DNA of 54,980 nucleotides from Pseudoalteromonas rubra (GCF_000967655.1 NZ_JXYA01000028.1:1-54980), one strand, 5' to 3'. Counted from the stretch's first letter, positions 27,127-36,088 are shown. The notes: generated from the letters alone by a model not told the origin. Made by a program: numbers and translations.

Positions 27127-28137
27127 ATGAAAATACAATTATTACTCTGTGCGCTGACACTCGCCTCCACCGGGGCTCAGGCCTTTAGTCAGGAAACACA
27201 CAAACGTATCGTTATCGATGCCGTCAACTACATGGCACAAAACCCGTCGACAACTCAATATGCCAAGCTTCAGGCTTATGCCCTGTCACACGGCATGAGC
27301 GTCACTCAGCTTGCCGAGGTCATGGGGCAAGCCGCCTATGACGTTGATGACTTCGAAGATACTTTCTTCTGTGGCGCCATTACCGGTGACTGTGTCCAGG
27401 CACCTTTGTGGGGTGCAGCCGAAAGCATTGTAAAATATACCAGCTATTGGCACTTCCAAAACCACACCCAGGGTGCTGACGCCCATGGTAACGATTTTGG
27501 TGGTTATAATTATGACAAACTGACTGTCTGGGGCACCATAGACAACATGGCGGCGACCTGGTTAAAAGGCGACTATCTGGATGACGGTAAAGGCGGTGAA
27601 ACAGGTTGGTTCAGTGCCGACGACAGTGAATATGACAGCTATGGCATTACTGAAAAAAACTACCGCATAGACAGCCATTCTACTTACCGCATGTATGACG
27701 ACTTCGAGGAGATGCCATTCCAGCCCATCGACAACCTAGGCCAGTACTGGTACCAGAGCTATCTGCAAAACGGTAATCCACAGATCCTGGGATTCGTCTT
27801 TCACACCACAGATCTGCTACAACCGCACCACACCTGGACGACCTCAGATCTTAACCATGCCGGCTGGGAGTCCTGGGTAAAGGACTATTATGATCAGGAA
27901 AATCTCAACAACCTGAGCTTAGTGAAACAAGCCATGGCCAGCTTCAGTGCCCCTGATGCTGCAAACAAGGACATACGTCCACTGCTTACCCAGGGCGGTG
28001 CATATTCCTATTCGCAGGGCGGGATCGTACTAAACTCAGAAGATCACTATGATCGTGTCACGACGGCTCGTCAGGTTATTCCTCATGCGATAGCCATGGT
28101 TGTGCACATGCTGAACCATGCGATGGTAGCGCGTTAA
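27127..28137 (+). CDS. secreted zinc-dependent phospholipase C/S1-P1 nuclease-like enzyme
   Basis: 336 residues with a signal peptide (cleavage after AQA, near residue 19), giving a mature start FSQETHKRI. Candidate ligands follow the order seen in the phospholipase C/P1 nuclease fold: H25, an acidic patch D73/D75/E77, W109-H with H113, and the cluster F-H226-T-T-D229-L-L-Q-P-H234-H235. In the family three zinc ions are bound by the N-terminal amine, histidines and aspartates and hydrolyse phosphodiesters. The mature N terminus is Phe rather than the usual Trp, so the site may differ. Followed without any gap by a parvulin-type foldase gene. Substrate (phospholipid or nucleic acid) is not decidable. 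Confidence 0.6.
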   Translation: MKIQLLLCALTLASTGAQAFSQETHKRIVIDAVNYMAQNPSTTQYAKLQAYALSHGMSVTQLAEVMGQAAYDVDDFEDTFFCGAITGDCVQAPLWGAAESIVKYTSYWHFQNHTQGADAHGNDFGGYNYDKLTVWGTIDNMAATWLKGDYLDDGKGGETGWFSADDSEYDSYGITEKNYRIDSHSTYRMYDDFEEMPFQPIDNLGQYWYQSYLQNGNPQILGFVFHTTDLLQPHHTWTTSDLNHAGWESWVKDYYDQENLNNLSLVKQAMASFSAPDAANKDIRPLLTQGGAYSYSQGGIVLNSEDHYDRVTTARQVIPHAIAMVVHMLNHAMVAR

Positions 28138-29328
28138 ATGTATTATCTGGTATTACTCCTGGCAGGCTGTTTAAGCCTGCCATGTTGGGCATCCCTGACT
28201 CAACTAACCAAGCCTGAGCTGGCTCTGATGCAGTCTTTATATCAACAACAAGACCGAGCATTATCCGCTACTGAACTCAACAAACACTTACTTGAGAATC
28301 AGTTTTTGCTGGCAACAGCACGCCAGCTTAATCCAGAGTTACTCAAACGACAGTCGAGCGTCGGATTTAACAACGACTATCATATTCGCCGTATGATGCT
28401 GACATTGCTTATACATCAATTCCCGGCACTTAAATCCGTGCCTAAAGCACAGCTAAAGGCGCCCTTTGACGCAGCGGCGTTATCAGGTCTTTTGGGTTCA
28501 TATCCGGCCGACGGCAATTACCAGCCAGAGCAGATCGCACACTGGGAGCAGATTAACCTGCTGGATACACCCAAGGTCACCTTGGCACAGCTACTGACCA
28601 GCCAGTCGATGCAAAATCGTTTTCGCCTTCACCAGGGCGATATTGGGTTACTCACGCACCAGCTAATCGAGTGGCACTATTATGCCGACCTGACCGCGGC
28701 GGCAGCACCACTTTTGGCTCAGCAGGGCCTGACACTGGCACGCCTGAGCGCACTTGCAGCAGGAGAACTGATACGCCCGCCCATGCTGGCTTATCTGGGG
28801 ATCAAAGCACAACTTCATGGTGAACGCAGCCCCTACCTGGAAGCACTCAGAGCAAACATTCCTGGCAGCGAAATCCAGCGTTATTACCAACGCCACCGCG
28901 ATGACTTCCGGTATCAGTCGCAGCTGTCAGCCCTGGCAGTCACCTTCGATACCATGGAAGCGGCAAAGCAATTCCAAACACAGCTTCGAAAAAAAGGCCC
29001 ATTATCTGCGTTAACAGCAACCAAGCTTCGCAATGAGTTTGCCACGGATGAACAAGCTGCTTTGCGCCCCATTACCCGCGAGCATGCTCAGCGCTGGCTT
29101 GCCCAGCTGGCGTTTAGTAGCAAACCCGGTAAAGCCACTTCGCCGGTACGCACGCCTCAGGGACGCTGGGCTGTTGTGTATGCAGAGCAGCCTCAATATG
29201 CCTACTACCCGCAGGACAGTGAAACCGTGCGTTATCGGGCGCTGGAATCGCTCACTACGCAGTACGCCGTGGCAGCTTACCAAAAGCGCTTTAAACACTG
29301 GCAACAGCAGCATGGAGTAAAGCTGTGA
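28138..29328 (+). CDS. periplasmic parvulin-like (SurA/PpiC-type) foldase
   Basis: 396 residues, with a signal peptide (hydrophobic 2-18, possibly with lipobox-like LLAGC early but followed by a second hydrophobic part). The arrangement is that of SurA/PpiD-type chaperones: an N-terminal helical region (about 25-240) and a segment around 245-370 that starts with IQRYYQRHRDDFRYQ and continues LSALAVTFDTMEAAKQF, the usual lead-in to a parvulin domain. Canonical parvulin catalytic residues are hard to place, so it may act as a chaperone only. The ATG follows the TAA of the preceding exported-enzyme gene directly, suggesting a dedicated folding helper. Confidence 0.55.
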   Translation: MYYLVLLLAGCLSLPCWASLTQLTKPELALMQSLYQQQDRALSATELNKHLLENQFLLATARQLNPELLKRQSSVGFNNDYHIRRMMLTLLIHQFPALKSVPKAQLKAPFDAAALSGLLGSYPADGNYQPEQIAHWEQINLLDTPKVTLAQLLTSQSMQNRFRLHQGDIGLLTHQLIEWHYYADLTAAAAPLLAQQGLTLARLSALAAGELIRPPMLAYLGIKAQLHGERSPYLEALRANIPGSEIQRYYQRHRDDFRYQSQLSALAVTFDTMEAAKQFQTQLRKKGPLSALTATKLRNEFATDEQAALRPITREHAQRWLAQLAFSSKPGKATSPVRTPQGRWAVVYAEQPQYAYYPQDSETVRYRALESLTTQYAVAAYQKRFKHWQQQHGVKL

Positions 29329-29864
29329 TGGGTCGCATACAGGCACTCTTGCTTGCCCTCGTCCTGGGAGGACTGGGCTATGGATTGTGGACCTTATACT
29401 CTCTTTCGCCATTGCGAGTGACCCCGGAACAGGCGCAACAAGAGCTCCTGCAAACACAGCCCGTCGGGTCTGTCACAGCGACTTCGGGTATGGCATTGTC
29501 CGCCGGCAGTGCCACACCCGTCAAAACCGTCACAGCTCCTGTCAATTTACAGCCTGTTGCGCAGTCGCAAGAAGTCAGCGATGACGCGCCCTACATTCCG
29601 CCCATTTCAGCCGCTACGCCTGCGCCAGCTTATCAGGGCGACTTGTCTGATCATCAAGCCTACCTGGCACATCAATCCGCCCGCTCTACTCAGATGAAGC
29701 AGGCCTATATTGCCGCGGTAGACAAAAAGGTTGAGCGGCTGGAAGCGTTACTTGAAAAGGGCATTAGGCATAACTTGCCGCCACAGCAACTGCAAGAAGC
29801 AAGGGACAAAATACAGGGGCTCAGAGCCATGCAGACGCAATTGCACCGCGAGCTGGCGCAATAA
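29325..29864 (+). CDS. single-pass membrane protein of unknown function
   Basis: 179 residues: one N-terminal membrane helix (about 6-28), a Pro/Ala/Thr/Val-rich flexible linker (about 45-105) and a C-terminal coiled-coil-like helical part (about 110-179). The topology (inner-membrane anchor, flexible spacer, helical head) is reminiscent of steric lipase foldases, though no sequence similarity is evident. The GTG at 29325 has GGAG seven bases upstream and overlaps the previous stop; an ATG lies one codon later. Third gene of the phospholipase-like unit. Confidence 0.65.
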   Translation: MMGRIQALLLALVLGGLGYGLWTLYSLSPLRVTPEQAQQELLQTQPVGSVTATSGMALSAGSATPVKTVTAPVNLQPVAQSQEVSDDAPYIPPISAATPAPAYQGDLSDHQAYLAHQSARSTQMKQAYIAAVDKKVERLEALLEKGIRHNLPPQQLQEARDKIQGLRAMQTQLHRELAQ

Positions 29865-29883
29865 TCGCTGTAATGAAGTGCAC

Positions 29884-31062
29884 TCAGACGACAAAGTAAT
29901 CGCATAAAATCGCGCGGTAGATCTCCTCAATGGCGTGGAGATCGGCCACCGACACGTGTTCATTCACCTGATGAATGGAGTCGTTCTTTACGCCACATTC
30001 AATCACCTGTGTCTCACTGGAGGCAAAAAAGCGGCCATCCGATGTTCCTCCGGCGGTGCTCAGTGCCGGAAACTGTCCTCGCACACGTAAAATAGCCTGC
30101 TCTACCAGATTAAGAAAACATGCCGATCCGCGCCCGCCCGTATAATAGGATTCGCAGGGACGTTCCCACTGCACAGTGACATTATCGTGCCACGGCGCTA
30201 AAGCCTGTGCCACTATCTGATAGATTTCCTGACTTTTATAGGCATGGCTGTAGCGCACATTAAAGGTAATTTCACAGCTTGCCGGTACCAGGTTGTCAAC
30301 GATGTCAGGTACCGTCAGGCCGGTTACCTGCAAACTGGTTTGCGAGCCCAGCACATCTTTCCACCAGCTGATATTGGCCAGCTCATTCACCAGCTCACCG
30401 GCAATATGCGCTGCATTAATGGTTTGCTCAGGATAAGCAACGTGCCCTGCTTTCCCGCTGATCTGTATTCGCCCAGAAATCGCGCCACGACGACCATTTT
30501 TAATGGTGTCACCTACTTGCTGATGTGAAGTGGGTTCACCAACCAGGCAGGCATCAAGCACAATCGCCTGTTGCGCCAGATATTCGGCCATGATTTTTGA
30601 GCCATACTCAGCTTCCCCCTCTTCATCTGAGGTAATGAGCCAAAATAAGGTGCCCTGGCACTGCTGCGCCCGCTCACACAAGTACTCGGTTGCACTCAAC
30701 ATCGCAGCAACGCCTCCTTTCATATCGGCAGCGCCTCGCCCGTAAATCACGTCATCTATCACGGCAGCGGCAAAAGGGTGCGCAACCCAGCCCTGTGGAT
30801 TCGCAGGAACGACATCAACATGGCCTGCAAAGGCCATCACTGGTCCAGGGCCAAACTCACGCCAGGCAACCAGATTACGTACCCCATTGCAATCGAGGTG
30901 GGTGTATTCAAAGCCCAGTGTCGCCAGACGTTCCGCCAGATAGTCAATGGTACCCGCATCATCCGGTGTAACAGAGGGCGCGTTGATTAAGCGTCGCAGC
31001 GTTTTTACCGTATTGCTATTGGTATTGTGTTTGACCGAAGGTTTTATTGCGTGGGAAGGCAT
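29884..31062 (-). CDS. dapE: succinyl-diaminopimelate desuccinylase
   Basis: 392 residues, M20 family. Hydrolyses N-succinyl-LL-diaminopimelate in the lysine/meso-DAP pathway. Metal ligands and motifs: FAGHVDVVPA, GRGAADMKGG, TSDEEGEAEYGS and the C-terminal TAGGTSDGRFF with VNEHVSVADL, which together fit DapE better than other M20 enzymes. There is an N-terminal extension of about 17 polar residues relative to E. coli DapE, without an internal Met that would remove it. The ribosome binding site (AGGA) is unusually far from the ATG. Convergent with the preceding plus-strand gene, with only 19 bases between. Confidence 0.9.
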   Translation of the reverse strand: MPSHAIKPSVKHNTNSNTVKTLRRLINAPSVTPDDAGTIDYLAERLATLGFEYTHLDCNGVRNLVAWREFGPGPVMAFAGHVDVVPANPQGWVAHPFAAAVIDDVIYGRGAADMKGGVAAMLSATEYLCERAQQCQGTLFWLITSDEEGEAEYGSKIMAEYLAQQAIVLDACLVGEPTSHQQVGDTIKNGRRGAISGRIQISGKAGHVAYPEQTINAAHIAGELVNELANISWWKDVLGSQTSLQVTGLTVPDIVDNLVPASCEITFNVRYSHAYKSQEIYQIVAQALAPWHDNVTVQWERPCESYYTGGRGSACFLNLVEQAILRVRGQFPALSTAGGTSDGRFFASSETQVIECGVKNDSIHQVNEHVSVADLHAIEEIYRAILCDYFVV

Positions 31063-31405
31063 AACATACAGTTCCTGTGTTCTGATATAAAAGCAACAAC
31101 AGGCATAGCTGCATTAAGGCGCAGCCTGATCATTCCATGTCCTGAGGTTGCTCAGTTGCTCTCGATTACAGCGCCTGAGCATGACCAGTTCATGTCGACT
31201 GCAAGGCAATTTTGTGACAAATATGTATTGCACAGGACTCAATAAAGCCGAGCAGAGCGTAATATATTGGTCAATTTCGATAACAGGTTGTCAATTGCCC
31301 TGCGTATGCTAGAACTAAGTATGTAAAGGTTAGTATTGTTAGCCTAACCTGGAGTTCCTACAGATCACGACTCCGTTCTATTTACTGCAAGATAAGGAAC
31401 TAGTA
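31063..31405 (+). promoter_or_regulatory. divergent spacer upstream of the REC-PilZ gene
   Basis: No gene is seen. Near the REC-PilZ end is a small stem AGGTTAG/CTAACCT (31327-31350) in what would be the mRNA leader. I found no convincing promoter for either flanking gene. Confidence 0.35.
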
Positions 31406-32170
31406 ATGCAGGAAGTCAGTTTTTTGGTCGTCGACGACTGCCAGCTGGTTAGAAATCTGGTACGTACAACCTTAGTCAACCGCCTTGGTGCCGAAAACGT
31501 CTACACCGCAGAAGATGGCAAAGAAGCCCTGGAGTTGCTGGATGCCCGACATATCGACATCATCATTGCCGACTGGCAAATGCCCAACCTGGATGGTGAA
31601 GAGCTGCTTAAACGGGTGAGAAAATCAAAAAAGCACAGCAAAACACCTTTTATTATGATGAGTTCACTGGGCGACAGAGAGCATGTGGTGTGTGCCATTC
31701 AAAACGGGGTCTCACAATATATGATGAAACCCTTTACCGCCGACAAGCTTGAGGAAACAGTTCATAAGTCCTGGAACACCATCAGTCGTCGCGGCGCGGT
31801 ACGCTTATCCGGATTGCCTGAGCACAGCGTGCGGATCCGCACCGGCAGTCGAACCCTATCCGGCCAGGTTAAAAACATCAGCCAATCCGGTATGTTGCTG
31901 CAATCCCCCTACAGCCGCGAAATGCACTTGTTTAATACCTATGAGCTGGAGCTGGATGTATTCGAACTCAACGACGGCAATTTATTGATCTCACCTTTAT
32001 ATGCCGTGCCTGTGCGTATTGTGGCAGTCGAAGGCTTTGTTGACACCAAAATGTGCCAACTGGCCCTGCGCTTTAACCGCGACATGCTCAATGACGCCAC
32101 CAAACGACACCTTGATGAACTGTTAAAGCAGCTTGGCGGGTGTGAAACTGAGCTTATTCAGGATAACTAG
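31406..32170 (+). CDS. response regulator with PilZ (c-di-GMP-binding) output
   Basis: 254 residues. Receiver domain (1-120) with the acidic pair D10/D11, phospho-acceptor D56 in IIADWQMPN, a conserved S/T-region MMSS and K in MKPF. A PilZ domain follows (about 128-240) with both c-di-GMP signatures intact: RGAVR (RxxxR) and NISQSG (N/DxSxxG). The protein would therefore join phosphorelay input with c-di-GMP binding, and probably acts on motility or surface polysaccharide by protein contact, since no DNA-binding domain is present. No kinase gene is adjacent. AAGGA precedes the ATG. Confidence 0.9.
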   Translation: MQEVSFLVVDDCQLVRNLVRTTLVNRLGAENVYTAEDGKEALELLDARHIDIIIADWQMPNLDGEELLKRVRKSKKHSKTPFIMMSSLGDREHVVCAIQNGVSQYMMKPFTADKLEETVHKSWNTISRRGAVRLSGLPEHSVRIRTGSRTLSGQVKNISQSGMLLQSPYSREMHLFNTYELELDVFELNDGNLLISPLYAVPVRIVAVEGFVDTKMCQLALRFNRDMLNDATKRHLDELLKQLGGCETELIQDN

Positions 32171-32201
32171 CTGCCTGAGTCGGTAAATCTGGCTGAAAAA
32201 C

Positions 32202-32215
32202 TTAATCTAAATCAA
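32202..32215 (+). promoter_or_regulatory. FNR-like box upstream of ompW
   Basis: TTAAT-CTAA-ATCAA differs from the FNR consensus TTGAT-N4-ATCAA at one position. It lies about 125 bases before the ompW start. FNR control of ompW is known in enterobacteria; a matching -10 element is not clear here. Confidence 0.3.
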
Positions 32216-32338
32216 ATTTTCAATTTTTTCTGAAATTTCGCAATTTGAATATTGATCTAGAACAGCTTTTGAAAAAATGCATCGGCCTATGATAGCTGCA
32301 ACAAAAAGATTTGCCTTGTACAGGTTCAGGAGATGAAA

Positions 32339-33013
32339 ATGAAAAAATTTACTGCCGCTATCCTATCTACGCTTATGCTAACTGCTCCACTAGCTCAGGC
32401 TCAACTCAGCGTGAATGTAGGTGCGATTAATGTTAATCCTAGTGACACAGCATCAGCGTTGAATGAAATCAAAACAGCAGGCCTGGTCGCTGACTCAGAC
32501 ACACAACTGGGTATTACCTTTGACTACCAGTACAACGACAACATTGTATTTGAATTAATTGCAGCCACCCCGTTTTCTCATACGGTTGAGGGCGAAGGTT
32601 ATATTCCGGGTAGTCCAAACACACAACTGGGCGGCGTAGAAATTGCCTCTGTAAAGCACTTGCCGCCTACATTGCTGGCTCAGTACCACTTTTTTGGCGC
32701 CAATGATAAGTTCCGTCCGTTCATCGGCGCAGGTTTGAACTACACCGTATTCTTTGATGAAGAGGCCAGTGCTGCACTTAAGGGTGTTTTGGGTACAGAT
32801 GACGTAAAGGTGGAGCTGGATAGCTCTTTCGGTGTCGCACTTCAGGTCGGCTTCAACTACGACCTGAACGACAAATGGGGCCTGCATGCCATGGTTTCTA
32901 AAATGGACATCAACACGGATGCAACCGTTTACGCAGACGGCAAGCAAGCGCTAACTTCAGACGTTGAGTTAGACCCGATTGTTGCCATGTTCGGTGTTAA
33001 ATACAAGTTCTAA
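32339..33013 (+). CDS. ompW: outer-membrane protein OmpW
   Basis: 224 residues from the ATG at 32339. An earlier in-frame ATG (32333) abuts the AGGAG and is too close to it; the second ATG has ideal six-base spacing. Signal peptide cleaved after AQA (residue 21). Mature protein has the eight-stranded OmpW barrel pattern, with VNPSDTA early, GITFDYQYNDNIVFEL, HLPPTLLAQYHF and the C-terminal VAMFGVKYKF. OmpW forms a narrow hydrophobic channel. Monocistronic, with a palindrome downstream. Confidence 0.92.
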   Translation: MKKFTAAILSTLMLTAPLAQAQLSVNVGAINVNPSDTASALNEIKTAGLVADSDTQLGITFDYQYNDNIVFELIAATPFSHTVEGEGYIPGSPNTQLGGVEIASVKHLPPTLLAQYHFFGANDKFRPFIGAGLNYTVFFDEEASAALKGVLGTDDVKVELDSSFGVALQVGFNYDLNDKWGLHAMVSKMDINTDATVYADGKQALTSDVELDPIVAMFGVKYKF

Positions 33014-33022
33014 CGATTTAAG

Positions 33023-33043
33023 GTGCCCACACTGTGTGGGCAC
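33023..33043. terminator. palindrome after ompW
   Basis: GTGCCCAC/GTGGGCAC with a five-base centre, ten bases past the ompW stop; no T tract follows. A second stem GGGCC/GGCCC (33072-33089) followed by TTTA lies just beyond and overlaps the end of the convergent thioesterase gene. One or both may terminate ompW. Confidence 0.45.
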
Positions 33044-33090
33044 ACTACAGAGTTACTTTCTCAATCCCCAGGGGCCATCACACAGGCCCT

Positions 33091-33630
33091 TTATGCAACC
33101 TTCGCGTTGCGTGCTTTTTTCTGTTCCAACATGGCTTTCCAGTGCACAATTTCTTCTGGCAAAATAGGCGCTTCACCTTTGAACCCGGCAACTTCCAGCA
33201 TTTCTTCCACACTGATCACACCCTGACGGCTTCTGAATACGCCACGTACATAGGCGATAGCGTGCAAACCTCGCTCTGAGTGAAACTTCTGCTCAATATA
33301 AAAGTATTTGTGATCCCAGCCAACTAACCGGGTCGATACCGTAAACTCCTGAAGTGGCTTGATATCGCGAATATAAGTAATGGCAGTGGCATTCACAATG
33401 GGAAACCAGCGACGTTTCATAATCGCACTAAATAGCCCCACCCGCTCAGTCATCCAGGTGCGCGCCAGGTCCATCATGGCAAGGTAACGCGAGTTGGTCA
33501 GGTGCAAATTAATATCACAATCACTCGGCAGCGCTCTGAAATTAATATCAATCACATCCAGTAAAGGTTGCGTGGCTTTATTCTGACGGACCCGCCAGAA
33601 TAACCACAACAATCGGAAATACAAATTCAT
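33091..33630 (-). CDS. hotdog-fold thioesterase-like protein
   Basis: 179 residues from the ATG at 33630 (ATG at 33654 and GTG at 33672 are also in frame, with equally modest ribosome sites). The segment D-I-N-L-H-L-T-N-S-R-Y-L (D..N.H..N..Y) is the signature helix of 4-hydroxybenzoyl-CoA-type thioesterases, close to the THEM6-like branch. An N-terminal hydrophobic/aromatic stretch (YFRLLWLFWRV) may attach it to the membrane. Would hydrolyse acyl-CoA or acyl carrier substrates; which ones is unknown. Confidence 0.75.
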   Translation of the reverse strand: MNLYFRLLWLFWRVRQNKATQPLLDVIDINFRALPSDCDINLHLTNSRYLAMMDLARTWMTERVGLFSAIMKRRWFPIVNATAITYIRDIKPLQEFTVSTRLVGWDHKYFYIEQKFHSERGLHAIAYVRGVFRSRQGVISVEEMLEVAGFKGEAPILPEEIVHWKAMLEQKKARNAKVA

Positions 33631-33780
33631 AACATTGGTCCAACCAGTTAGCATAAAATCCGAGTTTAGCACAGCCGGGTTTCACAACAAGCAGGAATTA
33701 AACCACACTGCACACGCGTAACTTGCGAAAAGTGCGTTTGTGCATTAACTTTTAGGCAAGACTTAAAAGAGTGTAACTTG

Positions 33781-34272
33781 ATGAAATATATAACCAAGCT
33801 CGTGTATTTATTGACCTTATTCAGTACCGGGCATGCCTGGGCTGACTTTGATTTGCCCGGCAAAGGTCAACTGGTTTATCCCACCGGCATAGAAAGAGAC
33901 TTTAACTTTGGCTTCGGCTGGCAAAGTGACACGCAAAAATTTCGTATTGGTGAGCGCAGCTATGACATGGCACAGCTCCCGGAGTCCTATTCCATTGCCA
34001 TTACGCTTAGTAAAGATGACTCTAAGGTCTGGGTTCAGGAGTTTAATCCCGGCTTTATCGAAGGGTTCAGCTGGCAGCTTGGTGAACATAAGCTTGAGCT
34101 GTTTAAGAAGCAATTTATGAGTCCCGTGAAAGGAGACTATGTGCTGCGCCTGGATGATATTGATTATTTTCTGGTCCGCAATAACCTCAGCGTGACCATC
34201 AAGTTTACTGACCAAGGCATTGAGAACATTAAGCTGGATGGCGTAACCAAAAATATGGGCACCAAGCAATAA
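33781..34272 (+). CDS. small exported protein of unknown function
   Basis: 163 residues from ATG 33781 (a TTG one codon earlier is also in frame). Signal peptide to about AWA (residue 20). The mature part is rich in alternating hydrophobic/polar residues suggesting a beta-sandwich, with no cysteines. I do not recognise the family. It stands alone, convergent with tyrR and sharing a bidirectional terminator. Confidence 0.65.
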   Translation: MKYITKLVYLLTLFSTGHAWADFDLPGKGQLVYPTGIERDFNFGFGWQSDTQKFRIGERSYDMAQLPESYSIAITLSKDDSKVWVQEFNPGFIEGFSWQLGEHKLELFKKQFMSPVKGDYVLRLDDIDYFLVRNNLSVTIKFTDQGIENIKLDGVTKNMGTKQ

Positions 34273-34285
34273 CAGCCCCAGTGAC

Positions 34286-34312
34286 AAAAAGGGGCGTGAC
34301 GCCCCTTTGATT
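34286..34312. terminator. bidirectional terminator between convergent genes
   Basis: Stem AAAGGGGC/GCCCCTTT with a five-base loop; T runs on both strands (five T on the minus strand after tyrR). Overlaps the tyrR stop codon region by a few bases. Confidence 0.8.
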
Positions 34313-35867
34313 ATACTTTTACGGTTTTGCGATTAATGCCATATTCTCTGAGCTTATTAGCCACCGCGGTGTGGCTCAACCCTAACCTTTTAGCCAGTTG
34401 GCGTGAGCTCGGGTAGGCCGGATAGAGTTTACGCAGTAGTGTTGCTTCAAACCGCTTAACCGCCTGCTCCAGCGTGCCCTCAAAATCCGACTCCAGATAA
34501 CCCAGGTCATGGGTGAAGGTAGGCAACTGCAAGTGTTCAATACGCAGCTCGTTGTCGTCTAACATAGACACCGCACGATAAATGGCATTTTCCAGCTGTC
34601 TGACATTACCCGGCCAGGGGTATTGCTCCAGAAATTGCAGGCATTCTTCATCCAGCGCCGGTGTCGAATGACCACTTTGCTGTGCATATTTTGAAATGAA
34701 ATGTTCGGCCAGAGACTTGATATCGGCCTTACGGTCACGTAATGGGGCTATCTCCAGTGTCAGTACGTTGATGCGATAGTAGAGATCTTCACGGAAACTG
34801 CCTTCCTGCACCATTGCTGGTAAATCTTTTTGCGTTGCAGCAATGATACGTACGTTAACCTTCACTTCATTCTCATCGCCCACTTTACGGAAAGTGCCAT
34901 CTTGCAAGAAGCGCAGTAACTTGGTTTGTAACTGCGTAGACATCTCGCCAACTTCATCAAGGAACACTGTGCCACCATCGGCCTGCTCCAGCACACCCCG
35001 TTTGGGTGCACTGTTTTCCTCATAACCGGCATAACCAAATAGTTCGGATTCCGCGACATCATCCGGGAGTGAAGCACATGACAGAGCAATAAAAGGTTTC
35101 AATGAGCGATTGGAAGCATAATGACAGGCGCGGGCCAGTAGTTCTTTACCTGTACCCGTTTCACCGGTAATTAGAATAGGCGCTTCCAGTTGGGCCATTT
35201 TGCGCGCCTCACGAACCACTCTGCGCATGGCGGTACTCTGGCTGTGAATTGCCGCAAAGCTCTCCTGCCCGTAGCGACGAAACGCACTGACCTGCTGACC
35301 GAGTCGGCTTTGCGATTTTATGTTGATCACCGCACCGGCCAGCACATCGCCCTCAGGGCCTTGCGGTACAGAAATAGGTAAAATATCGGCAATAAAGTCT
35401 TCACCACCCACTTCAACCCGGGTTGTCTGACCCAGTACATCTTTGCCTTCCAGCCAGCGAGTAAAGTTAAACCCTTTCAGCAGGTTGTTAATGTTCGCCC
35501 CGATGATCTCCGGCTCAGGCTGGTTCAGGTCACGACACGCCGCATCGTTACAGTGGCGCACCCAGCCCTTTGCATCAATCGAAATAACACCATCGGGGAG
35601 CGCACTGAGCAAAGTGTTCAGTTCGTTGTGCTCACGCTCAGAAGGCAAAAAAGCCGTCGTTCTGACATCCTCAACCCCATCAATCAACCTGATCTCAGGC
35701 ATAATCTTCTGAAACTGTTCAAACTCAATGGGGGGGAAACTCACATACATTCTGCAATTGACGGAATCAACTTCTATTCCTTTTAGGTCAACCCGGTATT
35801 TCACCAGGATATTCAAAATTTCCTGCGCAATACCGATCCGATCGGCACAGTGAATTTCTAAACGCAT
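34311..35867 (-). CDS. tyrR: transcriptional regulator TyrR
   Basis: 518 residues (E. coli 513). Controls aromatic amino-acid synthesis and transport genes. Domains in order: N-terminal ACT (1-70, MRLEIHCADRIGIAQEIL), PAS (about 80-190), AAA+ (about 205-430; Walker A GETGTGKE, Walker B GGTVFLDEVGEM) and a C-terminal Fis-type helix-turn-helix (about 475-515, RQLAKRLGLSHTAVANKLREYG). The GAFTGA loop needed for sigma-54 contact is replaced, as in E. coli TyrR, so it should work with sigma-70. GAGGAA precedes the ATG. No TyrR box was found in its own upstream region. Confidence 0.95.
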   Translation of the reverse strand: MRLEIHCADRIGIAQEILNILVKYRVDLKGIEVDSVNCRMYVSFPPIEFEQFQKIMPEIRLIDGVEDVRTTAFLPSEREHNELNTLLSALPDGVISIDAKGWVRHCNDAACRDLNQPEPEIIGANINNLLKGFNFTRWLEGKDVLGQTTRVEVGGEDFIADILPISVPQGPEGDVLAGAVINIKSQSRLGQQVSAFRRYGQESFAAIHSQSTAMRRVVREARKMAQLEAPILITGETGTGKELLARACHYASNRSLKPFIALSCASLPDDVAESELFGYAGYEENSAPKRGVLEQADGGTVFLDEVGEMSTQLQTKLLRFLQDGTFRKVGDENEVKVNVRIIAATQKDLPAMVQEGSFREDLYYRINVLTLEIAPLRDRKADIKSLAEHFISKYAQQSGHSTPALDEECLQFLEQYPWPGNVRQLENAIYRAVSMLDDNELRIEHLQLPTFTHDLGYLESDFEGTLEQAVKRFEATLLRKLYPAYPSSRQLAKRLGLSHTAVANKLREYGINRKTVKV

Positions 35868-36042
35868 TTGTTCCTCAAAACGGTTTTCTACCTTTTGCCG
35901 GGATCATACTCTAAGAATAGACCTCAGACTAGCAAAACGTAAACATTTTTGGACAGAGATTTTGACCAAAACAACTATAATAAAAATAACCGCTTACTCT
36001 TATAAAGTAGTAGGTAAAAATACGGACCTTTGATGACTGTAA

Positions 36043-36088
36043 TAATCGCAGTTAACGATTGCAGAAAGGTTAACAATCAATTTATAAT
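36043..36088 (+). promoter_or_regulatory. promoter and candidate operator of the polyglutamate-like operon
   Basis: -35 TTGCAG (36059-36064), 18 bases, perfect -10 TATAAT (36083-36088), giving a leader of about 37 bases. Overlapping the -35 is an inverted repeat AATCG-CAGTTAA-CGATT (36044-36060), and the spacer repeats GTTAAC followed by AATC (36069-36078), 18 bases after the first GTTAAC. These look like binding half-sites for an unknown regulator. Confidence 0.6.

Noticed and set aside
34311..35867. Loss of the sigma-54 contact motif (GAFTGA) in the AAA+ domain
   Set aside because: Absence of this motif is normal for TyrR, so it is not an anomaly.
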